Origin: Planctomycetota bacterium
GTDB taxonomy: Bacteria; Planctomycetota; PLA2; JAEUHO01
Direction of reading: 5' to 3'
DNA: 6,072 bases
Assembly (NCBI GenBank): GCA_026647295.1
Contig: JAPKHB010000249.1
Location: 1 to 6,072, forward strand
Part shown: piece by piece, positions 1-5,980 of the stretch
Numbering within the stretch: the stretch's first letter is position 1
Layout: each line of letters begins with the position of its first letter
The notes under the pieces: generated by a model
The model's database searches: none
Told to the model about the DNA's origin: nothing
Seen by the model: only the letters and a program-made list of their open reading frames with translations
Program-made: the position numbers and the translations under genes

Positions 1-48
1 CGGCGCCCCCGTCCACATGGACGTCCCGAAGTCGAGGCGCACGCGCCC

Positions 49-132
49 GTCGGTCGGTTCGACAACATCCTGCTCGCCACCGACGGTTCCGACTACAGCG
101 CCGGGGCGACCCGGATCGCCGTCGCCATGGCC
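49..132 (+). other. Universal stress protein (UspA-like) N-terminal fragment, in frame with the YebC-like gene
   Basis: Read in the frame of the downstream YebC-like gene, this stretch gives VGRFDNILLATDGSDYSAGA followed by TRIAVAMA. That is the classic opening of a UspA-domain protein: a hydrophobic first strand (NILLATDGS) with the Asp that normally starts the nucleotide-binding site, then the first helix (YSAGATRIAVAMA). The rest of a USP domain, about 100 residues with the usual G-x2-G-x9-G-S/T loop, is absent because the frame passes straight into YebC-type sequence. There is no stop and no ATG, GTG or TTG in this frame between base 1 and the ATG at 127, so the fragment has no visible start and the frame is open to the window edge. 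It is too short for a functional USP. It is either the lost 5' end of a separate usp gene joined by rearrangement or assembly, or part of an odd fusion. The USP resemblance is by eye. Confidence 0.6.
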
Positions 133-762
133 GCCAAGGCCGGCGGCCCGGACCCCGCCATGAACGCGCGCCTGGCGGTGGCCGTCGAGGCCGCGCGCAA
201 GCAGGGCGTGTCCAACGAGGCCATCGGCCGGGCCATCGACAAGGGCGCGGGCGTCGGCAGCGAGAAGCTCGAGCTGGAACTCGTGACCTACGAGGGCTAC
301 GCGCCCCACCACGTGCCGGTGATCGTCGAGTGCCTCACGGACAACCGCAACCGCACCGCGCCGGAGATGCGCGTGCTGTTCCGCAAGGGGCAGCTCGGGG
401 CCAAGGTGGCCTTCCTCTTCGAGCACGTGGGCGTCGTGGAGGCCGTCCACCCCGAGGCGCGCGACGCCGAGGAGGCGGCGATCGAGGCCGGGGCGCAGGA
501 GGTCGAGCCGCTGGAGGAGGCCCCGGCCGAGGCCGCGGCGGCGGGCACGGGCGCCCGCTTCCTCACCGAACGCACGGACCTGGACGCCGTCACCAAGGCC
601 CTGGCCGCGGCGGGCTGGGTGGTGAGCGTCTCGGAGATGCGCTACCTCGCCCGCGAGCCGGTGCGGCTCGCGGCCCCCGAGCGGACCGAGGTGGAGGAGT
701 TCCTCGAGGCGCTCGACGACCACGACGACGTGCACCGCGTGCACGCGGCGCTCGACGCCTGA
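127..762 (+). CDS. yebC: YebC/TACO1-family translation factor or regulator, N-terminally incomplete
   Basis: The 211-residue product from the first ATG matches the body of the YebC/PmpR/TACO1 family. Visible landmarks are KAGGPDPAMNARLAVAVEAA followed by a NEAIGRAIDKGAG helix (residues 4-42), the hallmark TYEGYAPHHVPVIVECLTDN with NRT (about 54-77), FRKGQLGAKVAFLFEHVGVV (about 85-104), and a C-terminal LEALDDHDDVHRVHAALDA that fits the family's acidic DDV ending. YebC proteins were long annotated as transcriptional regulators. Bacterial YebC and mitochondrial TACO1 are now linked to translation, notably relief of stalling at proline-rich stretches. Family members are usually 240-250 residues and begin with a GHSKWxxIxxxK segment; that first 35 or so residues is missing. 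The same frame continues upstream without a stop into a USP-like segment, so ATG 127 is only the first possible start. No convincing Shine-Dalgarno sequence precedes it. The family call is secure; the 5' end, and hence function, is doubtful. Confidence 0.82.
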   Translation: MAAKAGGPDPAMNARLAVAVEAARKQGVSNEAIGRAIDKGAGVGSEKLELELVTYEGYAPHHVPVIVECLTDNRNRTAPEMRVLFRKGQLGAKVAFLFEHVGVVEAVHPEARDAEEAAIEAGAQEVEPLEEAPAEAAAAGTGARFLTERTDLDAVTKALAAAGWVVSVSEMRYLAREPVRLAAPERTEVEEFLEALDDHDDVHRVHAALDA

Positions 763-796
763 CCGGGCCCCCTGGGCCGGGGCGCGCCCGGGCCGC
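763..796. terminator. Possible bidirectional terminator between convergent genes
   Basis: This 34-base gap separates the stop of the yebC-like gene from the stop of the membrane-protein gene on the opposite strand. It is almost pure G+C and self-complementary. Bases 763-780 can fold as a 7-bp stem with one bulged G and a CCT loop. Bases 775-794 form a near-perfect 20-bp inverted repeat with a single symmetric mismatch pair around a 10-bp palindrome (gggcgcgccc). Either could stop transcripts from both sides. No T-tract follows on either strand, so it is not a textbook intrinsic terminator, and GC-rich DNA produces such repeats easily by chance. Confidence 0.35.
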
Positions 797-1894
797 TCAC
801 CCGAGCCGCGCGACCTCCTCGAAGCCCGCCGCCTCGGGGCCGAGCGCGCGGGCCGGCTGGGCCGCGGCCCGGAGTTCCCGGACGGGGACCCGGTCCACGG
901 CCTCCCGCAGCAGCAGGTAGACCGCGCAGCGCGCGCAGGCCACGCGGCTCACCAGGTCCGCGAGCCAAAGGAGCAGGAAGCCCAGCAGGACGAGCGCCAT
1001 CACGCCGGCCAGCAGGTAGTCGGTGAAGGTGAGGCCGAGCCGCGCGGCGTCTTCCGGCACCCCGCCGGCGCCCAGGATCGCGCGGGCGCCGTCCAGTGCG
1101 CCCTCGCCCGCGCCGAGCAGGACCGCCAGCAGCCCGAGCGACACCGCCAACGCGGCCCGCAGCAGGCGCCAGCCGCTGCCCAGCGCGACGCCGAGGAAGA
1201 AGAGGAGCCGCCAGCCCGCGAGGCGCGCCAGGCCCGCGCTCCCGTAGGTGAAGGTGCGGCTCAAGGCGTCGAAGGTGTCGGAGGCCTCGACGGCGATCGC
1301 CGGTCCGGTGAGGAACCCCGCGGCCCCGCCCACGGACCCGAGCACCACGCCGAGCAGCGCGAGCGCGCCGGCCGCCGCGACCGCGACCGCGAGCAGCACG
1401 CCCCCGAGCGGGCCGGGCAGGCGGCCGAGCATCGCGAGCAGCCCCACCGCGACCAGGGGGAGCGCAAAGCCGGTCCACAACGCGACCCGCGCGCCGGCCA
1501 GCGCACGCCAGTGGCGCCGGGCGAAGGCCACGACGGCGCGCCCGGGCTCGCGCTCGGCGCGCGTGAGGCTCACCGCGGCCAGACGGTGCAGGAGGCCGCC
1601 GAACCAGGCCCACAGCAGCGTGAGGAGGAGGCCCTGCCAGGCGAGGTAGCCGAGCAGCGCGACGTCCTGGTCGGTCTCCCAGGCGCGCCGCAGCGGGGTG
1701 AGCACGTAGGCGAGCGGCCGCCCGAGGCCGTCCAGGAAAGACGCGCCCCCGCCCCCGAGCGCCTGGGACACGAGGCTGCCGAGCAGGAGCACGGGCAGCG
1801 TGGCGAGCAGGCCGAGCAGGGCGACCAGGCGCTTGCGCCCGTCGCGGGCCGCGCGCCCGGCGGCCAACCAGAGGTCAGCGGTCCGGGTCCACAT
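797..1894 (-). CDS. Conserved polytopic inner-membrane protein of unknown function
   Basis: The 365-residue product has about six hydrophobic segments, near residues 22-45, 79-108, 132-157, 163-190, 228-262 (possibly two spans) and 292-315, so it should lie in the cytoplasmic membrane. A conserved-looking motif, PAIAVEASDTFDALSRTFTY (198-217), sits after the fourth segment. I recall the same kind of motif (AIAVEG-SDAFDALSR-Y-Y) in uncharacterised membrane proteins of Planctomycetota, but no function is known to me. A CARC pair of cysteines (320-323) lies just after the last span, before an Arg-rich cytoplasmic-looking tail. No signal peptide, transporter signature or enzyme motif is visible. 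The ATG start lies inside the end of yacG, with a 20-nt overlap. A GAGGAG sequence about 10 nt upstream, within yacG, can serve as ribosome binding site, so translation is probably coupled. It is the last gene of the apparent chaperone operon. Reading frame and topology are solid; function is unassigned. Confidence 0.85.
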   Translation of the reverse strand: MWTRTADLWLAAGRAARDGRKRLVALLGLLATLPVLLLGSLVSQALGGGGASFLDGLGRPLAYVLTPLRRAWETDQDVALLGYLAWQGLLLTLLWAWFGGLLHRLAAVSLTRAEREPGRAVVAFARRHWRALAGARVALWTGFALPLVAVGLLAMLGRLPGPLGGVLLAVAVAAAGALALLGVVLGSVGGAAGFLTGPAIAVEASDTFDALSRTFTYGSAGLARLAGWRLLFFLGVALGSGWRLLRAALAVSLGLLAVLLGAGEGALDGARAILGAGGVPEDAARLGLTFTDYLLAGVMALVLLGFLLLWLADLVSRVACARCAVYLLLREAVDRVPVRELRAAAQPARALGPEAAGFEEVARLG

Positions 1895-2147
1895 CCTCGC
1901 CCGTCTCCTCGGCCCGGGCCGCGCCCTCGATGCGCGCGAGCTCGGAAGGGTCCAGCGAGGCCAGGTCCTCGCCGGGGATGCGGTACTCTCCCTCGAGCCA
2001 GCGACCCAGGTCCACCATCTTGCAGCGTTCCGAGCAGAAGGGGGCGTGGGCCGGTCGCCAAGGCACGGCCGCCACGGCCCCGGGCGGGGCCGGGCCCGCC
2101 AGGGGGCGCCGACAGACCGGGCAGCGGGCCGGCGCGGGGCGCGGCAC
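1875..2147 (-). CDS. yacG: YacG-family zinc-binding DNA gyrase inhibitor
   Basis: The 90-residue product carries the four-cysteine zinc site of YacG: C9-x2-C12 (CPVC) and C38-x3-C42 in APFCSERCKMVDLGRWLEGE, followed by YRIPGED. The PFCSxRCxxxDLGRWLxExYxIP block is diagnostic. E. coli YacG binds the GyrB subunit and blocks DNA binding by gyrase, so the expected role is cytoplasmic modulation of gyrase supercoiling. E. coli YacG has 65 residues; this one has a longer loop between the Cys pairs (a proline/alanine-rich GPAPPGAVAAVPW stretch) and a longer acidic tail (EETGEDVDPD). The start is GTG. An AGGGTAGG ribosome binding site overlaps the TAG stop of the upstream zinc-ribbon gene, 5 nt away. 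The 3' end overlaps the membrane-protein gene by 20 nt. YacG is often found beside coaE in proteobacteria; here it sits in a chaperone operon instead. Confidence 0.9.
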   Translation of the reverse strand: MPRPAPARCPVCRRPLAGPAPPGAVAAVPWRPAHAPFCSERCKMVDLGRWLEGEYRIPGEDLASLDPSELARIEGAARAEETGEDVDPDR

Positions 2148-2152
2148 GGCGC

Positions 2153-2458
2153 CTACCCTGCGCCCGCCGCGCCGCCGCCGCCCGAGGCCGGCGAGGGGCC
2201 GGACGCGGCGCCGTCGCTGGCGCCCGGCTTGGGCGGCGTTTCGACGGGGGCCGTGGCCGCCGCGGGCGCCGCCGGGCGCTTGTAGTCGGTCTCGTAGAAG
2301 CCCGAGCCCTTGAAGATCAACCCGGCCCCGGCCCCCACCAGGCGCACCAGCGTGCGGCGCTTGCAGCGCGGACAGGCCTTGAGCCGGCCGCTGGACATGC
2401 TCTGGAAATGCTCGAACGCGTGGCCGCAGGCCTCGCAGCGGTAGTCGTAGGTCGGCAT
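2153..2458 (-). CDS. FmdB-family putative regulatory zinc-ribbon protein
   Basis: The 101-residue product begins MPTYDYRCEACGHAFEHFQS and continues with SMSSGRLKACPRC, giving two CxxC knuckles (C8/C11 and C29/C32) that form one zinc ribbon. GLIFKGSGFYETDYK (51-65) is the usual end of the conserved FmdB/CxxC_CXXC_SSSS domain. From about residue 66 the chain is a low-complexity Pro/Ala/Gly/Ser tail, probably disordered. The family is named after FmdB, a proposed regulator of formamidase/amidase genes in Methylophilus, but most members are uncharacterised. Nothing here suggests an amidase link, so no symbol is given. A strong GGGGGAGGAG ribbon of purines just before the ATG lies inside the end of grpE; the genes are only 1 nt apart, which predicts translational coupling. 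It could act in transcription, translation or protein quality control, and the sequence does not decide this. Confidence 0.88.
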   Translation of the reverse strand: MPTYDYRCEACGHAFEHFQSMSSGRLKACPRCKRRTLVRLVGAGAGLIFKGSGFYETDYKRPAAPAAATAPVETPPKPGASDGAASGPSPASGGGGAAGAG

Positions 2459-2459
2459 C

Positions 2460-3185
2460 TCACTCCTCCCCCGGCCGGCCGGGGGCGCCGGCGGGCGGGT
2501 GGTTGGCAGGCCCGGCGTTGGGGCCGTCCGGATCCGGGCCGGGGGCCGCCGCGGGCGCCCGGGCCACCACCACCTGGGCGGGCCGCAACACGCGCGCGTG
2601 CAGCAGGTAGCCGTGGCGCATCACCTGGCACACGTGACCGGGCGGCACCGCGGTGGTCTCGCGCATCGTCATGGCCTCGTGACGGGCGGGGTCGAAGGGC
2701 TCGCCGGCGGGCTCCACGCGCTCCACGCCGTGGCGCTCCAGCAGCCCGGCCAGTTCGCGCCGCACGAGGCCGATGCCCTCCAGGAAGCGGGCGTCCACCT
2801 CCGTCTGCGCCGCCTCGCCGGCGGCGCGCTCCAACGCGTCCAGCACCGGCAGCAACTCGACGACCACCTTCTCCACGGCGTACTTGCGGTCGGCCTCCGC
2901 GAGGCGGCGGATGCGGCGGGTCTCGTTGACGAACTCGGCCTCCAGCCGCCGGATCCGGTCCTTCAGTTCGTCGGACTCGCGTGCCCGGGCGCGCAGCCGT
3001 TCGAGTTCCGCGCCCGCGGAGTCCGCGGCCTCGGCGGCCGCGTCGCCCGCGTCGCCCGCGTCGGGCGCGTCGGGCGCGTCGGGCGCGTCGGGCGCGTCGG
3101 GCGCGCCCGGCACGCCCTCCCCGGCTTCGCCGTCGGGCGGAGCCTGGCCGGCGGCGCTCGGTCGGGTCGGGTCGGAGTGGGTCAT
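2460..3185 (-). CDS. grpE: GrpE, nucleotide exchange factor of DnaK
   Basis: GrpE releases ADP from DnaK (Hsp70) in the cytoplasm and resets its folding cycle; its long helices can also act as a thermosensor. The 241-residue product has the family layout. A disordered N-terminal tail (1-56) precedes a long charged coiled-coil helix (about 57-115, with EFVNETRRIRRLAEADRKYA). Next comes the four-helix dimer region (LLPVLDALERAAGEA, then FLEGIGLVRRELAGLLERHG), and the C-terminal beta domain holds GEPFDPARHEAMTMRET followed by GYLLHARVLRPAQVVVA (191-208). FDPxxHEAM and GYxLxxRVLRPAxVVVA are diagnostic. It is longer than E. coli GrpE (197 residues) because of a PDA/GDA tandem repeat (residues 28-49) and a Pro/Ala-rich C-terminal tail after residue 210. 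ATG start with GAGG 7 nt upstream, 24 nt after dnaJ. No dnaK is adjacent. Confidence 0.96.
   Translation of the reverse strand: MTHSDPTRPSAAGQAPPDGEAGEGVPGAPDAPDAPDAPDAPDAGDAGDAAAEAADSAGAELERLRARARESDELKDRIRRLEAEFVNETRRIRRLAEADRKYAVEKVVVELLPVLDALERAAGEAAQTEVDARFLEGIGLVRRELAGLLERHGVERVEPAGEPFDPARHEAMTMRETTAVPPGHVCQVMRHGYLLHARVLRPAQVVVARAPAAAPGPDPDGPNAGPANHPPAGAPGRPGEE
3040..3102 (-). repeat. 9-bp tandem repeat inside grpE (PDA/GDA repeat)
   Basis: On the plus strand there are two copies of gcgtcgccc (3040-3057) followed by five exact copies of gcgtcgggc (3058-3102). Because the unit is 9 bp, copy changes keep the frame. On the minus strand the repeats encode (Pro-Asp-Ala)x5 followed by (Gly-Asp-Ala)x2 in the disordered N-terminal tail of GrpE. 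Identical codons in all copies suggest recent expansion by replication slippage rather than selection for each residue. Confidence 0.9.
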
Positions 3186-3209
3186 CGCATCGCCTCGTCG
3201 GGGGATTCG

Positions 3210-4340
3210 TCAGCGCCGGCGGCGCTCCACCGCTTCCCGATGCGCCTTGAGCGCGTCCAGGAAGCGGCGCCGCGCGGGCCCCGTCTCGCGGGCCTCGGCC
3301 TCGGCCAGGGCCTCGATCGCCCGGCGCAACTGGCGCCCGGGCTTGCGCGGCACGTCGTAGTGGATGCGCGCGTACAGGTGGCCCCGGCCCCCGCCCGAGA
3401 GCCGGGGGAGGCCGCCCCCGCGCACGCGCACGATGGCGCCCGGCTCGGTGCCGGGCTCCAGGTCAAGGTCGACCTCGCCGTCGAGTCCCGGCGCCTTGAC
3501 CGTGCCGCCGAGCAGCGCGGTCGCGATCGGCACGGGAACGTCCACCAGGAGGTCGGCCGGGTCCTCCAGCACGCGCTGGAAGAGCGGATGGGGCTCCACG
3601 CGGATCCGCACGGTGAGGTCGCCGGGCACGCCTCCGCCGGGGGCGGGCTCGCCCTCCCCGGCCACGCGCAACGCGACGCCGTCGTGCACGCCCGCCGGGA
3701 CGTCGATCTCGAGTTCGCGCCGCCCCATCCCGAGCCCCTCGCCCCGGCAGGTCGCGCAGGGCTGGGCGACCACCTGGCCCGCCCCGTTGCAGCGCGGGCA
3801 GGTGCGGCGCACGGCGAAGAAGCCCTGGCTGGACTGCACCGCCCCCCGACCGCCGCAGGTCCCGCAGGCCACGGGCGGGCGCCGGTCCGCCGAGCCGGTG
3901 CCCGCGCAGTCGGCGCACGCCACGCGCCGGCGCACGGTGAGCGGGTGGCGCCCCCCGCCCGCGGCCAGTTCGAAGGGGATGCTGACGTCCACCCGCAGGC
4001 TCGCGCCGCGGGGCGGCCCGGCCTCGCGGCGTCCGCCGAAGAACGCGCCGAACAGGTCGCTGAATGCGCCGAAGATGTCCTGGACATCGTGGAACCCCAC
4101 CTCGCCGGCGACGCCCTCGTGGCCGTAGCGGTCGTAGCGCTCGCGCCGGGCCTCGTCGGAGAGCACGCCGTAGGCCTCGGCCGCCTCCTTGAAGCGGGCC
4201 TCGGCCTCCGGGTCGCCGGGGTTCTTGTCCGGGTGGTACTTGAGGGCCAGGCGGCGGTAGGCGGACTTGATCTCCGCCACCGCCGCGCCGCGCGGGACGC
4301 CCAGAACCTCGTAGTAGTCGCGCTTGCCGACGGAGGCCAC
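3210..4340 (-). CDS. dnaJ: DnaJ, type I (class A) Hsp40 co-chaperone
   Basis: DnaJ delivers unfolded clients to DnaK and stimulates its ATPase. The 376-residue product, the same length as E. coli DnaJ, has every class A domain. A J domain spans residues 7-72 with the essential HPD at 36-38 in ALKYHPDKN. A short Gly/Phe segment (about 73-103, with DIFGAFSDLFGAFFGG) follows. The zinc domain has all four CxxCxGxG motifs (CADCAGTG 142, CGTCGGRG 159, CPRCNGAG 181, CATCRGEG 195). Two client-binding beta domains run to about residue 333 (RRELEIDVPAGVHDGVALRVAGEG; ATALLGGTVKAPGLDGEVDL), and an Arg-rich helical tail ends the protein. No key residue is missing. The start is GTG: an in-frame TAG lies 12 nt upstream of it, and AGGA sits 7 nt before it. 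A nearby ATG at 4348 is in another frame. It follows groEL by 32 nt and precedes grpE by 24 nt, with no terminator seen in either gap. Confidence 0.96.
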   Translation of the reverse strand: MASVGKRDYYEVLGVPRGAAVAEIKSAYRRLALKYHPDKNPGDPEAEARFKEAAEAYGVLSDEARRERYDRYGHEGVAGEVGFHDVQDIFGAFSDLFGAFFGGRREAGPPRGASLRVDVSIPFELAAGGGRHPLTVRRRVACADCAGTGSADRRPPVACGTCGGRGAVQSSQGFFAVRRTCPRCNGAGQVVAQPCATCRGEGLGMGRRELEIDVPAGVHDGVALRVAGEGEPAPGGGVPGDLTVRIRVEPHPLFQRVLEDPADLLVDVPVPIATALLGGTVKAPGLDGEVDLDLEPGTEPGAIVRVRGGGLPRLSGGGRGHLYARIHYDVPRKPGRQLRRAIEALAEAEARETGPARRRFLDALKAHREAVERRRR

Positions 4341-4372
4341 CGGCCCATCCTACGGCAGGCGTGGCGGCGGTC

Positions 4373-5980
4373 CTACAGGTGGGCGCCCTCGGCCGCCTTC
4401 TTCTCGTCCTTCAGGTCGGTGATCAGCGTCTCGGTGGTCAGGATCATGCCGGCGATGGACGCGGCGTGCTGCAGGGCGGCGCGCACCACCTTGGCCGGGT
4501 CGATGATGCCGGCCTGGAACAGGTCCACGAAGGCGCGCTCCTTGGCGTCCCACCCGCGGGCGCCCTTGGCGTTGCGCACCTCGTCCACGATCACCGAGCC
4601 CTCCTCGCCCGCGTTGGCGGCGATCTGGCGCAGCGGGGCCTCGAGCGCCCGACGCACGATGTCGACGCCCATCTTCTCGTCGCTGCCGCGGCCCTTCACG
4701 CCGTCGAGCGCCTCCTGGCAGCGGATCAGGGCGACGCCGCCGCCGGGGACGATGCCTTCCTCCACGGCCGCGCGGGTGGCGTTGAGCGCGTCGTCGACGC
4801 GGTACTTCTTCTCCTTGAGCTCGGTTTCGGTCGGGGCTCCGACCTTCACGATGGCCACGCCGCCCTGGAGCTTGGCCAGGCGCTCCTGGAGCTTCTCGCG
4901 GTCGTAGTCGCTCGTGGCCTTGTCGACCTGCCCGCGGATCTGCTCGATGCGGGCCTGGATGTCCTTCTTCCTGCCGCCGCCCTCGCTCAAGGTCGTCGTG
5001 TCCTTGTTCACGATGGCCTTGGCGACGCGGCCCAGGTCCTGGAGGCCGACGTTCTCCAGCTTGAGGCCCAGGTCCTCGCTGATGAAGGTTCCGCCCGTCA
5101 GGATCGCGATGTCCTGGAGCATGGCCTTGCGCCGGTCGCCGAAGCCCGGCGCCTTCACGGCGCACACCTTGAGGGCCCCGCGCAGGCGGTTGACGACGAG
5201 CGCGGCCAGCACCTCGCTCTCGACGTCCTCGGCCACCAGCAGCAGCGGCTTGCCCGCGTGCGCCACGGCCTCGAGCAGCGGAATCAGTTCGCGCAGGTTG
5301 GAGAGCTTCTTCTCGTAGAGCAGGACGTAGGCGTCCTCGAGGACGCAGCGCAGGTCCTTGGTGTCGGTGATGAAGTAGGGCGACAGGAAGCCCTTGTCGA
5401 ACTGCATCCCGTCCACGAAGTCGAGCACGGTCTCGGTGGTCTTGCCCTCCTCCACCGTGATGACGCCGTCGGACCCGACCTTCTCGACCGCGTCGGCCAG
5501 CAGTTCGCCGATGGCCCGGTCGTGGTTGGCCGAGATGGTCGCCACGGCCGCCTTCTGCTCGCGGCTGGTGACCTTCTTGCTGATCGACTGGATGCGCTCC
5601 ACCACGGCCGCCACGGCCTTGTCGATGCCGCGCTTGAGGGCGATCGGTTGCGCACCCGCGGCCACGCACTTCAGGCCCTCGCGCAGGATCGCGTCGGCCA
5701 GCACGGTGGCGGAGGTCGTGCCGTCGCCGGCCACGTCGTTGGTCTTCTGGGCCGCCTCGGTCACGAGCTTGGCGCCCATGTTCTCGAAGGGGTCCGGCAG
5801 TTCGACCTCCTTGGCGACGGTCACGCCGTCGCGCGTGACGGTCGGACCGCCGAAGGACTTCTGGGAGATCACGTTGCGGCCGGCCGGGCCCAGCGTGACC
5901 CGCACGGCGTCGGCGAGCTTCTTCACGCCGGCGGCGATGCGCGCGCGGGCGTCGGTGTCGTAGAGGTACTGCTTGGGCAT
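4373..5980 (-). CDS. groEL: GroEL (Hsp60/Cpn60) chaperonin
   Basis: GroEL forms double-ring cages that fold cytoplasmic proteins with ATP and the GroES lid. The 535-residue product is full length for the folded core. Visible landmarks are VRVTLGPAGRN (27-36), DGVTVAKEVELPDPFENMGA (51-70), NDVAGDGTTSATVLA (81-95), KAPGFGDRRKAMLQDIAILT (276-295) and AAVEEGIVPGGGVAL (404-418). The ATP and magnesium residues equivalent to E. coli D52, D87 and D398 are present as D51, D86 and D397. The C-terminus is unusual: after TLITDLKDEKKAAEGAHL the chain ends, without the Gly-Gly-Met tail found in most GroELs. The ATG start is fixed by an in-frame TGA at 6026-6028 and a GAGG 5 nt upstream of the ATG. It is first in the visible operon. 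groES is not in the window, and the 92 bases upstream do not encode its end. Confidence 0.97.
   Translation of the reverse strand: MPKQYLYDTDARARIAAGVKKLADAVRVTLGPAGRNVISQKSFGGPTVTRDGVTVAKEVELPDPFENMGAKLVTEAAQKTNDVAGDGTTSATVLADAILREGLKCVAAGAQPIALKRGIDKAVAAVVERIQSISKKVTSREQKAAVATISANHDRAIGELLADAVEKVGSDGVITVEEGKTTETVLDFVDGMQFDKGFLSPYFITDTKDLRCVLEDAYVLLYEKKLSNLRELIPLLEAVAHAGKPLLLVAEDVESEVLAALVVNRLRGALKVCAVKAPGFGDRRKAMLQDIAILTGGTFISEDLGLKLENVGLQDLGRVAKAIVNKDTTTLSEGGGRKKDIQARIEQIRGQVDKATSDYDREKLQERLAKLQGGVAIVKVGAPTETELKEKKYRVDDALNATRAAVEEGIVPGGGVALIRCQEALDGVKGRGSDEKMGVDIVRRALEAPLRQIAANAGEEGSVIVDEVRNAKGARGWDAKERAFVDLFQAGIIDPAKVVRAALQHAASIAGMILTTETLITDLKDEKKAAEGAHL

Noticed and set aside
330..920. 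Plus-strand frame overlapping the yebC-like gene
   Set aside because: It is an out-of-frame shadow of YebC with an Arg/Gly-rich product and no motif.
642..1613. Minus-strand frame overlapping the membrane-protein gene
   Set aside because: The Arg/Gly/Ala-rich translation is a frame-shifted shadow. The accepted frame gives coherent hydrophobic spans and a conserved-looking motif.
1511..2929. Long plus-strand open frame over the membrane protein, yacG, FmdB-like and grpE genes
   Set aside because: The product is low-complexity, Arg/Pro/Gly-rich, crosses several real genes on the other strand and has no family motif.
3040..3102. Tandem repeats considered as a CRISPR array
   Set aside because: Units are 9 bp, directly adjacent with no spacers, and encode PDA/GDA inside grpE.
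4346..4348. ATG just upstream of dnaJ as an alternative start
   Set aside because: It is in a different frame from the J domain. The dnaJ frame has a TAG 12 nt before the GTG at 4338-4340, so the GTG is the start.
2499..4907. Very long plus-strand open frame antisense to grpE, dnaJ and part of groEL
   Set aside because: It is the mirror of real genes in very GC-rich DNA where stops are rare. The product is His/Arg/Gly/Ala-rich with no domain, while the minus strand encodes three unmistakable proteins.
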